In this document: one piece after another, positions 8,303 to 16,268 of the stretch
Layout of the letters: each line of letters starts with the position of its first letter
Position numbering within the stretch: position 1 is the first letter of the stretch
Source of the DNA: Bacteroidetes bacterium UBA1947
GTDB taxonomy: Bacteria > Bacteroidota > Bacteroidia > Chitinophagales > Chitinophagaceae
DNA: 64,000 nucleotides
Direction: 5' to 3'
Assembly: GCA_002336915.1 (NCBI GenBank)
Contig: DDET01000051.1
Location: forward strand, 18,312-82,311
Notes under the pieces: generated by a model
What the model saw: the letters and a program-made list of their open reading frames with translations, nothing else
Databases searched by the model: none
Told to the model about the DNA's origin: nothing
Position numbers and translations under genes: made by a program

Positions 8303-9589
8303 ATGTTAAAAGCAGAATGGACAAAACAATTACAAAACTACCTCTTGTGTGTTTTGGTGTTCTGCATTCCCTTCTCCTTCAGTCTCATCAGCATTTCCAT
8401 AATACTGCTTTGCCTTGCCTGGCTGCTGAAAGGCGACTTCAAAGGGACATGGGAGAACCTGAAACGAAGGAAGGTGCTCTGGCCTTTCATCATATTCTAC
8501 CTGCTTCATGCCATCAGCTATTTTTATAGTACCGATAAAGCACAGTCCGCCTTTGATCTCGAGGAGAAGCTCTCCCTTATCATCCTGCCGATTGTAATAG
8601 GTGCGGGTATGAATATCAAAGAAGAACTTGCAGAGCGCGTGTTCTTCTCTTTTGCATCCGGCATCAGCGCCCTTGCATTATTCTGCCTGGGGCGTGCTGT
8701 ATTTACCTTCCTGGTGCATCATACGTCCTCACAGTTCTACTACCACGAGCTTGTATTTGGCTTTGATGCGAATGCGGTATATGTGTCCTGGTATGCCATT
8801 TTCTCATTACTGCTGCTCTTGTTCTTTCCCTGGGATAAGTTTTTCAACGGCCGCAGCAAGTACCTGCAGACCTTCTACATTATTATCCAGCTTTGCTTCC
8901 TGGTATTGTTGGCCTCTAAAACGCTGATAGCCCTTTTCTTCCTTTTACTTGTCCTATATGGAGCACCACGCTTCCTGAATTTTAAAAAGCTGGGCTTCAA
9001 GGAACTTGCAGTTCTTATCATTGGGGCCGCAATAGTAGCCGTGCTGGTCTTTACCGACAATCCAGTTAAGCAACGGTATACCGATGTATTGAAGCATGAC
9101 CTTAATAATGCTAATGCCAGCGACTCCTCCGTTAGCAAAAACTCGGGCAATCTAACCCTTCGCCTCTTTTTATGGCGTTTAGGTATGGAAAATGTGCGCG
9201 AGCATAATTTATGGTGGTATGGTGCCGGCAATGGCGATGTGTCGCTATTACAGAATGCCAAGCTCGATCAGCATGGTATAGGCAATATCTATACAGAAGA
9301 AGGCCGCTCGAACCTGTACAATGTGAACCTGCACAATATGTACCTGGAGAGCCTGATCATGATCGGCTTACCGGGCTTGCTATGCCTGCTTATCATCGTC
9401 TTTTCACCTTTTTTATATTATAAAAACAACAAATACAGACCGCTATATATGCCGTTTTGCACCATTAGCGCCATTTTCCTGTTCCAGGAAGCTGCCCTGC
9501 AAACCGAAGCCGGCATTGTATACTACATTTTATTCATGCAAATATTCATTTCTGTATATTATTCTAATACACATTTAGAAAAACATTAA
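8303..9589 (+). CDS. O-antigen ligase/polymerase family membrane protein
   Basis: A 428-residue polytopic membrane protein with 10 or more hydrophobic segments and the Wzy_C/O-antigen ligase region (WWYGAGNGDV, then NLHNMYLESLIMIGLPGLLCLL), which contains the conserved H-N-x-(Y/F)-L motif at the periplasmic loop/helix border. ATG at 8303 is chosen because it follows a TAnnTTTG box by 5 nt and precedes the first charged residues and membrane helix; the open frame extends further upstream only across the promoter. It is divergent from the flippase operon and next to the initiating sugar transferase. It could be a ligase (WaaL-type) or a second polymerase; sequence alone does not separate them. 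Confidence 0.82.
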   Translation: MLKAEWTKQLQNYLLCVLVFCIPFSFSLISISIILLCLAWLLKGDFKGTWENLKRRKVLWPFIIFYLLHAISYFYSTDKAQSAFDLEEKLSLIILPIVIGAGMNIKEELAERVFFSFASGISALALFCLGRAVFTFLVHHTSSQFYYHELVFGFDANAVYVSWYAIFSLLLLLFFPWDKFFNGRSKYLQTFYIIIQLCFLVLLASKTLIALFFLLLVLYGAPRFLNFKKLGFKELAVLIIGAAIVAVLVFTDNPVKQRYTDVLKHDLNNANASDSSVSKNSGNLTLRLFLWRLGMENVREHNLWWYGAGNGDVSLLQNAKLDQHGIGNIYTEEGRSNLYNVNLHNMYLESLIMIGLPGLLCLLIIVFSPFLYYKNNKYRPLYMPFCTISAIFLFQEAALQTEAGIVYYILFMQIFISVYYSNTHLEKH

Positions 9590-9703
9590 CTATCTTAGTT
9601 AAAGAATCTAGAAATTATTTCAGAACTTTGCCCCTGCTTAATTTTGACACGATTTTTGCGGTAATAAGCTGAGTTCGCAATACGGCTCAGTTTTTAGAAA
9701 GTA

Positions 9704-10453
9704 ATGGAACATCCAATAAGTTTTAATGTCCCGGTAGAGAGTAACACTTCGCAAAAACCACAGGCGAAGAGCTCGGATATTGCCGAGATACGCGAGATGT
9801 TCCGCGAAATGAGCCAGCGGTATATGGTCTATAAGCCATCCCCTTATTACCTGGGTTTGAAAAGGGTGATGGACGTGGCCATTTCCATGATATTTATAAT
9901 ACTTGTAATGTCGTGGCTCTTCCCGATAGTAGCTTTGTTGATAAAACTTACCTCCAAAGGCCCCATCTTCTTTATCCAGAAACGTACAGGGTATAAAGGG
10001 GTTGAGTTCGACTGTTATAAGTTCCGCACCATGTATGTAAATGATGATGCCGATACGGTGCAGGCTACCTACAACGACAAACGCATTAGCCCAATAGGCA
10101 AGTTCCTTCGCCGCAGCCATATCGACGAAACAGCACAGTTCTTTAATGTCCTGCTGGGTGATATGTCCATAATTGGTCCAAGGCCGCATATGCTGTATCA
10201 CACACGTTATTACGCTACACACATACCTTATTATAACCTACGCCACGAGGCACAACCCGGCCTTACAGGTATGGCACAGGTAAAAGGTTATATAGGTGAA
10301 ATAAACGTGGAGCGGGAACTGCGCAAACGCATACAGTGGGACATCTACTACCTGAAGAACCGCAGTATTTCACTTGACATCAATATTATCCTGCACACCG
10401 CAAAGGCCGTTGTTTTTAAGATTTTCAGGTCGCTCATAAGGTCTAAAGAGTGA
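9704..10453 (+). CDS. Initiating sugar-phosphate transferase (polyprenyl-phosphate glycosylphosphotransferase)
   Basis: A 249-residue bacterial sugar transferase that would load the first sugar phosphate onto undecaprenyl phosphate. It has a soluble N-terminal tail (about 50 residues), one hydrophobic re-entrant or transmembrane helix (about residues 62-90), then the catalytic domain with GPIFFIQKRTGYKG, the YKFRTM motif, the RRSHIDETAQFFNVLLGDMSIIGPRPH block and PGLTGMAQVKGY. It is the short PglC/WcaJ-core form without the N-terminal CoA-binding and four-helix domain of full WcaJ. It starts the pathway that the divergent operon completes. Confidence 0.9.
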   Translation: MEHPISFNVPVESNTSQKPQAKSSDIAEIREMFREMSQRYMVYKPSPYYLGLKRVMDVAISMIFIILVMSWLFPIVALLIKLTSKGPIFFIQKRTGYKGVEFDCYKFRTMYVNDDADTVQATYNDKRISPIGKFLRRSHIDETAQFFNVLLGDMSIIGPRPHMLYHTRYYATHIPYYNLRHEAQPGLTGMAQVKGYIGEINVERELRKRIQWDIYYLKNRSISLDINIILHTAKAVVFKIFRSLIRSKE

Positions 10454-10530
10454 CCGCCTTATACTTAACAATTTCTATACTTTGCGGTATGGTTTTTTCG
10501 TGGTAATTTTTACACAAATTATTACACATC

Positions 10531-11355
10531 ATGCCTGAAATTATCGCAGCTACCGATTTCTCCGACATTGCAGAAAATGCAGTAAGATATGCATGCAACC
10601 TGGCCAAAGCCCGCGAGGGATCTGTAATAGTAGCACATTCATTTATTATCCCGGTGGCTTTTAGTGATACGCCTATGCCTGTTATGCCTGTGGATGAGGG
10701 ACGGGAAATAGCCGAGGAAAGGATGGTGACGCTCATTCATAAATTACAGGCAGAATTTCCGGGCTTGCCAATTACGGGCAGGGTAATGTATGGTGATGTG
10801 GTGGATAGCCTGCAGGAATATATTGAGGAAGAAGAAGTAAATCCCTGGCTGATCGTATTGGGCAATAGCGATGTGGATGATGATAGTGCAGTATGGCTGG
10901 GCAGCACCGTGCTCAATGCCCTTAAAAATATGCCTTGCCCTGTTATGGCAATACCGCCCGGCCTAAGCTACAGCCCCGTGAGAAAGATCTGTTTCACTTG
11001 CGATGTAAAGCATGTTACCGATCACCTGCCTTCGCAGCAGCTACTTAGCCTCATTGAAGAAACCGGCGCTGAGTTGCATGTATTGAACGTGGGCCACAGT
11101 AACGAAGGGATAACTGCCGACACCATAATGGAGAATGAAGAGCTGCATATGTACCTTGCAGCTGCCGATCCGCAATACCATTTTGTGGATAGTAAGGACA
11201 TAGACACTGCCATACAAGATTTCATCACATCAAACCAGGTAGACTGGCTGGTGGCCATACCGCACAAGCATTCCTTCTTTGAGTTTCATAAAAGCCATGT
11301 AAAAGCTATGGTGCGTATGACACACATACCATTAGTTGCATTGCACGATAAATAA
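10531..11355 (+). CDS. Universal stress protein, tandem UspA domains
   Basis: A 274-residue cytosolic protein made of two UspA-like halves. The first begins EIIAATDFSDIAENAVRYA (residues 3-21), with the beta-1/helix-1 pattern, and reaches WLIVLGNS...LGSTVLNALKNMPCPVMAIPP, the usual nucleotide-loop region with the G-S-x-(A/V/L) element. The second half (from about residue 150) is more diverged and ends HIPLVALHDK. Tandem Usp proteins of this size are common in Bacteroidota. The ligand (ATP or none) is unclear. It is monocistronic, with an ATACTTTG sequence about 40 nt upstream that is one base off the -7 consensus. Confidence 0.85.
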   Translation: MPEIIAATDFSDIAENAVRYACNLAKAREGSVIVAHSFIIPVAFSDTPMPVMPVDEGREIAEERMVTLIHKLQAEFPGLPITGRVMYGDVVDSLQEYIEEEEVNPWLIVLGNSDVDDDSAVWLGSTVLNALKNMPCPVMAIPPGLSYSPVRKICFTCDVKHVTDHLPSQQLLSLIEETGAELHVLNVGHSNEGITADTIMENEELHMYLAAADPQYHFVDSKDIDTAIQDFITSNQVDWLVAIPHKHSFFEFHKSHVKAMVRMTHIPLVALHDK

Positions 11356-11400
11356 TTGTTGGATATTCCCCTCCTCCTTTGTAAGAGGTCGGGGGAGGTC

Positions 11401-11847
11401 TTAATCTTTTTCCTGCTCTTCTTGTTTCTTTTCTTTCCGCTTTTGCACAAAATGCTTAGCTGCCTTAAAGCCAAGTTCCGCAGCTTTCCATTTCAGGTAA
11501 CCTCCCAGCAGCTCTTTCGCCACGGGGATAATAACCTTATTCCTGATCTTCTTGCCTGCGAAAGCTTCTACCGGTTTGGCCACTATTTTGAAGATATCGC
11601 TGATATCAACCACCCCGAGCAAGCCTGATAGCATGCCCAGTACGCCATCTCCTGCAGTTTCCTCAGTTTGCTCTTTCTCTTTCTTACTTTCTTTCTTATT
11701 CTTTTTGCCAAAGGAGGGCAGGGATGGCATTACGCCATCAAATGAAAAGAGCTCTTCTATATCTGCCTGGTCACGGCGCAGCATCAGCGCAGCTTTTTCG
11801 CGCTTCAGTTCTTCTATGCTGTGCAGTTTCTTAGGATATAGCCTCAT
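11401..11847 (-). CDS. Hypothetical protein of a YtxH/holin-like envelope gene trio
   Basis: A 148-residue protein from the ATG that lies 13 bp after the stop of the upstream gene; a longer frame would overlap that gene. It starts MRLYPKKLHSIEELKREKAALML. A Lys/Glu-rich low-complexity segment follows (about residues 50-65), then a moderately hydrophobic stretch GDGVLGMLSGLLGVVDISDIF, then a basic C-terminal helix ending KRKEKKQEEQEKD. I do not recognise a domain. It is the last of three same-strand genes with YtxH-like and holin-like proteins, a set often seen together in Bacteroidota, which suggests an envelope or stress role. Confidence 0.72.
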   Translation of the reverse strand: MRLYPKKLHSIEELKREKAALMLRRDQADIEELFSFDGVMPSLPSFGKKNKKESKKEKEQTEETAGDGVLGMLSGLLGVVDISDIFKIVAKPVEAFAGKKIRNKVIIPVAKELLGGYLKWKAAELGFKAAKHFVQKRKEKKQEEQEKD

Positions 11848-11860
11848 AAAGAATGGTGGA

Positions 11861-12223
11861 TTATTTGTTGTCTTCTTTTGGCTTGTCGTCCTCATCAGCC
11901 TCACTCAGCTTGGCGATGAATATGGTCGCGAATCTATTGATGATCGATTTGCGGGCTGATACCAATATGAGCAGGCATATTACATATACGCCGAACGTCA
12001 TGAAATAGCCACCCATACGCGAGTCGATCAGCTCTGCAAAAAATTCGCTAAGCCCAATACCTAAAAATATAAGTATAGGCAGCAGCAGGCTTAATACAAC
12101 AAAGGTGAAGACAAGATAACCCAATATATGCGAGGTACGCTCTATAAAGCTCAATTTAGCGAGCTGCACGCGCACTTCTACATACTCAGTTATCTTGTCT
12201 TTCCACTTTGTAATAAAATTCAT
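11861..12223 (-). CDS. Phage-holin-3_6 superfamily membrane protein
   Basis: A 120-residue protein with an amphipathic N-terminal helix (YVEVRVQLAKLSFIERTSHIL), then two strong transmembrane segments (about residues 34-60 and 72-95), and an acidic C-terminal tail. This matches the small PF07332-type family annotated as phage holin, which in Bacteroidota is a chromosomal envelope protein, not a lysis gene; no phage genes surround it. It lies between a YtxH-like gene and a hypothetical gene on the same strand. Confidence 0.8.
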   Translation of the reverse strand: MNFITKWKDKITEYVEVRVQLAKLSFIERTSHILGYLVFTFVVLSLLLPILIFLGIGLSEFFAELIDSRMGGYFMTFGVYVICLLILVSARKSIINRFATIFIAKLSEADEDDKPKEDNK

Positions 12224-12263
12224 ACGGATCTTTAATGGTTAGCTGTTTAGTGTGCTCTACGAC

Positions 12264-12458
12264 TTAGCTGTTGTAGATCTCTTCTTCAAGGTCCTGGCCT
12301 TTTTTGCTCAGCTTTGATTTCAGATCGCCAAGGCGGCCTTTCAATTTTTCTATTGTTTCCTGGCGGGTGTCTTTATCTGTTGCCAGTACATATCCCACTG
12401 CCGCACCTATGGCCGCGCCAATGAGCAAGGTAGCTACGGTTTTACCTGTGTTTGCCAT
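12264..12458 (-). CDS. YtxH domain-containing protein
   Basis: A 64-residue small protein. It starts MANTGKTVATLL with a single glycine/alanine-rich membrane or hairpin segment (LLIGAAIGAAVGYVLATDKD, residues 11-30), followed by a charged helix (TRQETIEKLKGRLGDLKSKL). This is the YtxH pattern seen in general-stress membrane proteins. The ATG is chosen over a 15-codon upstream extension because it gives the canonical N-terminus. It is the first gene of the three-gene envelope set. Confidence 0.8.
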   Translation of the reverse strand: MANTGKTVATLLIGAAIGAAVGYVLATDKDTRQETIEKLKGRLGDLKSKLSKKGQDLEEEIYNS

Positions 12459-12599
12459 GATTCTGAGTTTTATTTTGTTTGTAAATGATCTTGAACACAA
12501 CAAAGCTAATAAATATCATGCCATACTTTCGCCCTTATATAGCGCAAAATGACCAATATCATCTAAACTTAACAGTTTTTAGGCAATTGCTAATCAACG

Positions 12600-13184
12600 T
12601 CATAGGTCATTCCTGGCCTGGTAGTACCTGTTGCCCTCTATGTATTCCCGTACGGCATCGGGCACTATGTAGCGTATCGACTTCCGCTCTTTTACCAGGT
12701 CGCGAATGTATGTGGCGGATATATCCAGCAGGGGGGCTTTGAGTATGTTCACGTCAGCCCCATGGGTATCTTTCACCTCAAAGCCCGGCCTGTTGTACAC
12801 TATAAAGGAATAACGCGAGGTAAGCTGTTCAAAATTCTTCCAGCGGTGTATGTTCTGAAAACTATCTGAGCCCATGATGATTGAAAAACGCTCCAGCGGG
12901 AACTTCTCACTCAGGTAAGTTAAGGTATCTATCGTGTATGATGGTTTGGGCAGATGAAACTCCACATTGCTGGCGCGGAACTTGGGATTGCCTTCTATTG
13001 CAAGGTTCACAAGGTGTATCCTGTCGTATTCATTGAGCAGCGAGTGGGCTTCCTTCAGCGGGTTGTGCGGCGATACCACGAACCATACTTTGTCTATCTC
13101 TGTATGTGATACAATATGGTTGGCTATAATTAAGTGGCCGGTGTGGATAGGATTAAAACTGCCGAAGTACAAGCCGATATGCAT
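12600..13184 (-). CDS. nadD: Nicotinate-nucleotide adenylyltransferase
   Basis: A 194-residue enzyme that adenylates nicotinate mononucleotide with ATP to deamido-NAD in NAD biosynthesis. The nucleotidyltransferase signature GLYFGSFNPIHTGHLIIANH (residues 4-23) contains both ATP-binding histidines. The C-terminal ISATYIRDLVKE carries the S-x-T-x-I-R motif. Length is normal for NadD. The start codon is ATG, 5 nt downstream of a perfect TAGATTTG box. Confidence 0.93.
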   Translation of the reverse strand: MHIGLYFGSFNPIHTGHLIIANHIVSHTEIDKVWFVVSPHNPLKEAHSLLNEYDRIHLVNLAIEGNPKFRASNVEFHLPKPSYTIDTLTYLSEKFPLERFSIIMGSDSFQNIHRWKNFEQLTSRYSFIVYNRPGFEVKDTHGADVNILKAPLLDISATYIRDLVKERKSIRYIVPDAVREYIEGNRYYQARNDL

Positions 13185-13189
13185 AATGG

Positions 13190-13197
13190 CAAATCTA
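13190..13197 (-). promoter_or_regulatory. -7 promoter box of nadD
   Basis: The minus strand reads TAGATTTG, a perfect TAnnTTTG match that ends 5 nt before the nadD ATG. This spacing leaves almost no 5' leader. A convincing -33 TTG at 17-23 bp is not seen. Confidence 0.55.
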
Positions 13198-13293
13198 CTA
13201 AAAAGCCCTTATCCCGCTAAAGCAACAAGATTAATAAAATATAAAGGCTGTATTGGCCCGAAGTGTCACAACTTTCCGTTTTTGACTTTTGAA

Positions 13294-13539
13294 TTAAACT
13301 ATGGTCACCAGTATCTTCTCCGCGTCCTTTTTGCGGATGCTCAGGTAATAGCCTGCTATCTGTATGGCCAATGGGTCGCCCATGGGAGCTATCATCTCCA
13401 CCCAAACCGGCTCGCCCGGCACACAACCCATTTCCATCAATGTAAGCTGAAAATCGCTCTCTTCATGCGATTTTATGACCGCGCGTACGCCCGAAGGCAA
13501 CTGGGAAAGGCGTACTACCTTATCTTCCAACACATTCAT
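13294..13539 (-). CDS. feoA: FeoA domain protein (ferrous-iron transport accessory)
   Basis: An 81-residue SH3-like FeoA protein beginning MNVLEDKVVRLSQLPSG, with the typical segments RLMEMG-like (TLMEMGCVPGEPVWVEMIAPMGDPLAIQIAGYYLSIRKKDA). FeoA normally assists the membrane GTPase FeoB in Fe(II) uptake. No feoB lies beside it here; the next gene on this strand is nadD, with its own promoter. A longer frame exists but the ATG at 13539 lies 5 nt after TACTTTTG and gives the family's natural N-terminus. Confidence 0.85.
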   Translation of the reverse strand: MNVLEDKVVRLSQLPSGVRAVIKSHEESDFQLTLMEMGCVPGEPVWVEMIAPMGDPLAIQIAGYYLSIRKKDAEKILVTIV

Positions 13540-13544
13540 CAGCA

Positions 13545-13552
13545 CAAAAGTA
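13545..13552 (-). promoter_or_regulatory. -7 promoter box of feoA
   Basis: The minus strand reads TACTTTTG, a perfect TAnnTTTG match, ending 5 nt before the feoA ATG. It supports the short start and suggests a leaderless transcript. Confidence 0.55.
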
Positions 13553-13607
13553 CGATTAAATCCCCTGCTCTTAAAAAATGTTCCGAACTTCGCGCAAAAT
13601 CTTTTGA

Positions 13608-14039
13608 ATGCCCGCAAGGTTCCATCAGCTGGATATTGATGCTAAATTGAAGGACAAAAGGATGCTTTCAGCTTTCCTGGATGGCCTGATAAATAAACAT
13701 TTAAAAGATGTGAGAAAAGTGGGCCTGAACTACATTTTCTGTACTGACGGGTACCTGCTAACAATGAACCGGCAGTTCTTAAAGCATGATACCCTAACCG
13801 ATATCATTACTTTTGACCTTAGTGAAAAGACGGGCGAGCTGAACGGGGAAATATACATAAGCGTGGAAAGAGTGAGGGAAAATGCAGAAAAATTCGGTGT
13901 TACCTATAACGAAGAGCTGCATCGCGTCATTTTTCACGGTGCCTTACACCTTTGCGGTTTTGGCGATAAGAAAGAGGCAGACAAAATAGAAATGCGCCGC
14001 ATGGAGGATAAATGCCTGCGCACTTACTTTAAAAACTAA
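13608..14039 (+). CDS. ybeY: rRNA maturation endoribonuclease YbeY
   Basis: A 143-residue metalloprotein of the UPF0054/YbeY family involved in 16S rRNA 3' processing and ribosome quality control. The conserved core DTLTDIITFDLSE and the metal region HRVIFHGALHLCGFGDK are present. The usual third zinc histidine (H-G-x-L-H-L-x-G-Y-D-H) is replaced, giving G-F-G-D-K. I believe this is a recurring variant in Bacteroidota, so the protein is probably functional with a different third ligand. It is followed after 2 bp by the pseudouridine synthase gene, indicating an RNA-modification operon. Confidence 0.9.
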   Translation: MPARFHQLDIDAKLKDKRMLSAFLDGLINKHLKDVRKVGLNYIFCTDGYLLTMNRQFLKHDTLTDIITFDLSEKTGELNGEIYISVERVRENAEKFGVTYNEELHRVIFHGALHLCGFGDKKEADKIEMRRMEDKCLRTYFKN

Positions 14040-14041
14040 AC

Positions 14042-14788
14042 ATGCAACCTGATATACTATACGAAGATGCCGACCTGGTGATCGTGAACAAACCCGCCGG
14101 TTTGCTGGTGATACCCGACCGGTTCAATTCTGCATTACCATCGCTGAACAGGGTATTGGAGACATACTATAAGCAACATGTATGGGTAGTGCATCGCCTG
14201 GACAGGGAAACCAGCGGTACCATATGTTTCGCAAAGAACGAAGAGACGCATAAATATCTGTCAGCACTCTTCCAGGAGCATAATATCAGTAAATACTACC
14301 TGGGCCTGCTCAATGGCCGGGTAATACCGGAAGAAGGCAGGGTGGAGAAAGCGATCATCGAGCATCCCCATGTAAAAGGCAAGATGGTGACTGCCAAAAA
14401 AGGTAAAGCCTCTATTACCGACTACAAGGTGGTGGAACAATGGCCTTTGTACTCCCTCGTCGAGTTCCAGATACATACAGGCCGCACGCACCAGATAAGG
14501 GTGCATATGCAGTCTATAGGGCATTCTATCGTTTGCGATGAACTATACGGCGACGGCAAACCCTTCTACCTGTCCACCATCAAACGCAAATACAAGCTCT
14601 CCGACCACGATGAAACAGAAAGGCCGCTGTTAAGCAGGCTGGCACTGCATGCATCACGGCTCGAGTTTAAAAAGGCTGACGGTACCGAAGTAAAAGCAGA
14701 AGCTCCCCTACCGAAAGACATAGCAGCCTGCATCAAGCAACTGAACAAATGGGCCGGCGGTACTAAAGAAACCACAGAAACCTTCTAA
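14042..14788 (+). CDS. RluA-family RNA pseudouridine synthase
   Basis: A 248-residue pseudouridine synthase. The catalytic aspartate lies in HRLDRETSGTICFAKN (about residues 55-70). The family segments NKPAGLLVIP and RTHQIRVHMQSIGHSIVCDELYG are intact. No N-terminal S4 domain is present, so it is the short catalytic-only form. The target (23S rRNA or tRNA site) cannot be assigned. It starts 2 bp after ybeY. Confidence 0.9.
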   Translation: MQPDILYEDADLVIVNKPAGLLVIPDRFNSALPSLNRVLETYYKQHVWVVHRLDRETSGTICFAKNEETHKYLSALFQEHNISKYYLGLLNGRVIPEEGRVEKAIIEHPHVKGKMVTAKKGKASITDYKVVEQWPLYSLVEFQIHTGRTHQIRVHMQSIGHSIVCDELYGDGKPFYLSTIKRKYKLSDHDETERPLLSRLALHASRLEFKKADGTEVKAEAPLPKDIAACIKQLNKWAGGTKETTETF

Positions 14789-14813
14789 TTTCGACCTTTT
14801 AAGCAATTAACTA

Positions 14814-14821
14814 TATTTTTG
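14814..14821 (+). promoter_or_regulatory. -7 promoter box upstream of gldC
   Basis: TATTTTTG matches TAnnTTTG. It lies 27 nt before the gldC ATG, leaving a short AT-rich leader containing the repeated unit TTTTGACTTTTGAC. Confidence 0.4.
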
Positions 14822-14848
14822 AATTTGAATTTTGACTTTTGACTTAAC

Positions 14849-15196
14849 ATGGGACACAGATCAAACATTAATATCCAGGTAGAGCTGGATGAAGAAAAAG
14901 TACCGGCCACTATTGAATGGAACGCACCCGATGGCGGTGTGGAAGGCATGCAGAAAGCCAAGGCTATACTGCTGGGCCTTTGGGATGGCGATGAAAAATC
15001 GGCGCTGCGCATAGACCTCTGGACGGGCAAGATGATGGTGGACGAAATGAACGATTTCTTTTACCAGACATTTTACCAAATGTCCGACACATACCTGCGC
15101 GCTACCAAGAACGAGGAACTGGCAAATGAGATGAAAGCCTTTGCAAAGACCTTCCACGAGAAAGCGATCAAGGCACTTGAGGCGGAGAATAAATAA
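14849..15196 (+). CDS. gldC: Gliding motility protein GldC
   Basis: A 115-residue cytosolic protein beginning MGHRSNINIQVELDEEKVPA, with the WNAPDGGVEGMQKAKAILLGLWD and LRIDLWTGKMMVDEMNDFFYQTF blocks typical of GldC. In Flavobacterium GldC is an accessory protein required for efficient gliding; homologues also occur in non-gliding Bacteroidota, so motility is not proven. It is followed by yqeY and cvpA on the same strand. Confidence 0.92.
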   Translation: MGHRSNINIQVELDEEKVPATIEWNAPDGGVEGMQKAKAILLGLWDGDEKSALRIDLWTGKMMVDEMNDFFYQTFYQMSDTYLRATKNEELANEMKAFAKTFHEKAIKALEAENK

Positions 15197-15247
15197 TAAT
15201 AGTAACCGATCAAAAATTAACTAGTCAACTAATTAACCAATTACATT

Positions 15248-15697
15248 ATGTCTCTCGAACAAAAAGTAATGGAAGAAATGAAGACGGCTATGAAAGCCAA
15301 GGACGAAGCAGGCCTTCGCACCCTTAGGGCCATCAAAGCTGCCATACTCATCGAAAAAACTTCCGAGGCCGGCGGTAAAGACCTTACCGAGGCCGACGAA
15401 GCAAAAATGTTGCAAAAGATGGCCAAGCAGCGCCGCGACTCGCTCGAAATATTCGAGAAGCAGGGCCGCGAAGACCTTGCCGCTAAAGAGCGCGAAGAGC
15501 TAAGCATACTGGAGCGCTTCCTGCCCAAACAAATGAGCACCGAGGAACTGCATGCAGCACTTAAAGGCATTATAGCGCAGGTGGGTGCCAGTTCCGCAGC
15601 CGATATGGGCAAGGTAATGGGCGTAGCCAGCAAGCAGCTTGCAGGCCAGGCCGATGGCAAAGCAATATCCGAAGCAGTAAAGCAATTGCTGTCTTAA
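15248..15697 (+). CDS. GatB/YqeY domain-containing protein
   Basis: A 149-residue protein beginning SLEQKVMEEMKTAMKAKDEAGLRTLRAIKAAI, with the YqeY pattern and ending in the AMPs-like segment AADMGKVMGVASKQLAGQADGKAISEAVKQLL. YqeY resembles the tail domain of GatB (tRNA amidotransferase) but stands alone; its cellular role is not well defined. Length is normal. It lies 13 bp upstream of cvpA. Confidence 0.9.
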   Translation: MSLEQKVMEEMKTAMKAKDEAGLRTLRAIKAAILIEKTSEAGGKDLTEADEAKMLQKMAKQRRDSLEIFEKQGREDLAAKEREELSILERFLPKQMSTEELHAALKGIIAQVGASSAADMGKVMGVASKQLAGQADGKAISEAVKQLLS

Positions 15698-15710
15698 TTC
15701 ATCTTCATCT

Positions 15711-16268
15711 ATGGTGCTTGATGTCCTTGGGATCACGATAATCATTATATTTTTTATACGCGGCTACATGAAAGGTATCATTGTAGCCGCGTTCTCTCTT
15801 TTGGCTATCGTGCTGGGCATTATTTGTGCGCTTAAATTATCCAACACACTGGCCGCATGGCTGCTGGAGAAAGGCTACGTCACTTCAGGCTGGGGACAGC
15901 TGATAAGCTACGTGGTACTTTTTCTTGGCGTGGTCATACTGGTACGCTTTGTTGCTAAGCTTATTGAAAAAAGTATGCAGGCTGTGTTTCTTGGCCTGGT
16001 CAACAAGCTGATAGGCGGCCTGCTGTATGCATTTATGGCTGCACTGGTCTGGAGTTCGCTTTTATGGATATCCAACCAGATGCATCTTATAGAGCCGGAA
16101 ACGATCGCGGCCTCAAAAACATACCAATACCTCACACCAATTGCGCCATGGGTATTTGATCATATTGGCAAAGTGCTGCCATTTGTCAAGAACATCTTTA
16201 CCGACCTGCAGCATTACTTCGATGGCGTGAACCAAAAACTACCCGACCATGTGGGCACTCATCGATAA
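15711..16268 (+). CDS. CvpA family inner-membrane protein
   Basis: A 185-residue protein with four hydrophobic segments: VLGITIIIIFFIRGYMKGI (residues 4-22), FSLLAIVLGIICAL, LISYVVLFLGVVILV and GGLLYAFMAALVWSSLL. This is the CvpA/colicin V production family topology. CvpA is linked to envelope stress tolerance in enterics. The gene overlaps pabA by 20 bp, so the two are translationally coupled although functionally unrelated. Confidence 0.88.
   Translation: MVLDVLGITIIIIFFIRGYMKGIIVAAFSLLAIVLGIICALKLSNTLAAWLLEKGYVTSGWGQLISYVVLFLGVVILVRFVAKLIEKSMQAVFLGLVNKLIGGLLYAFMAALVWSSLLWISNQMHLIEPETIAASKTYQYLTPIAPWVFDHIGKVLPFVKNIFTDLQHYFDGVNQKLPDHVGTHR

Noticed and set aside
9586..9602. Inverted repeat TTAACTA-TCT-TAGTTAA after the ligase-like gene as a terminator
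   Set aside because: The stem is short and AT-only with no T-run; it may be an operator or chance.
9638..10222. 194-codon minus-strand frame opposite the sugar transferase
   Set aside because: Lies inside the certain sugar-transferase gene on the opposite strand; no family resemblance.
13217..13426. Small minus-strand frame overlapping feoA in another frame
   Set aside because: Overlaps feoA and lacks homology-like features.
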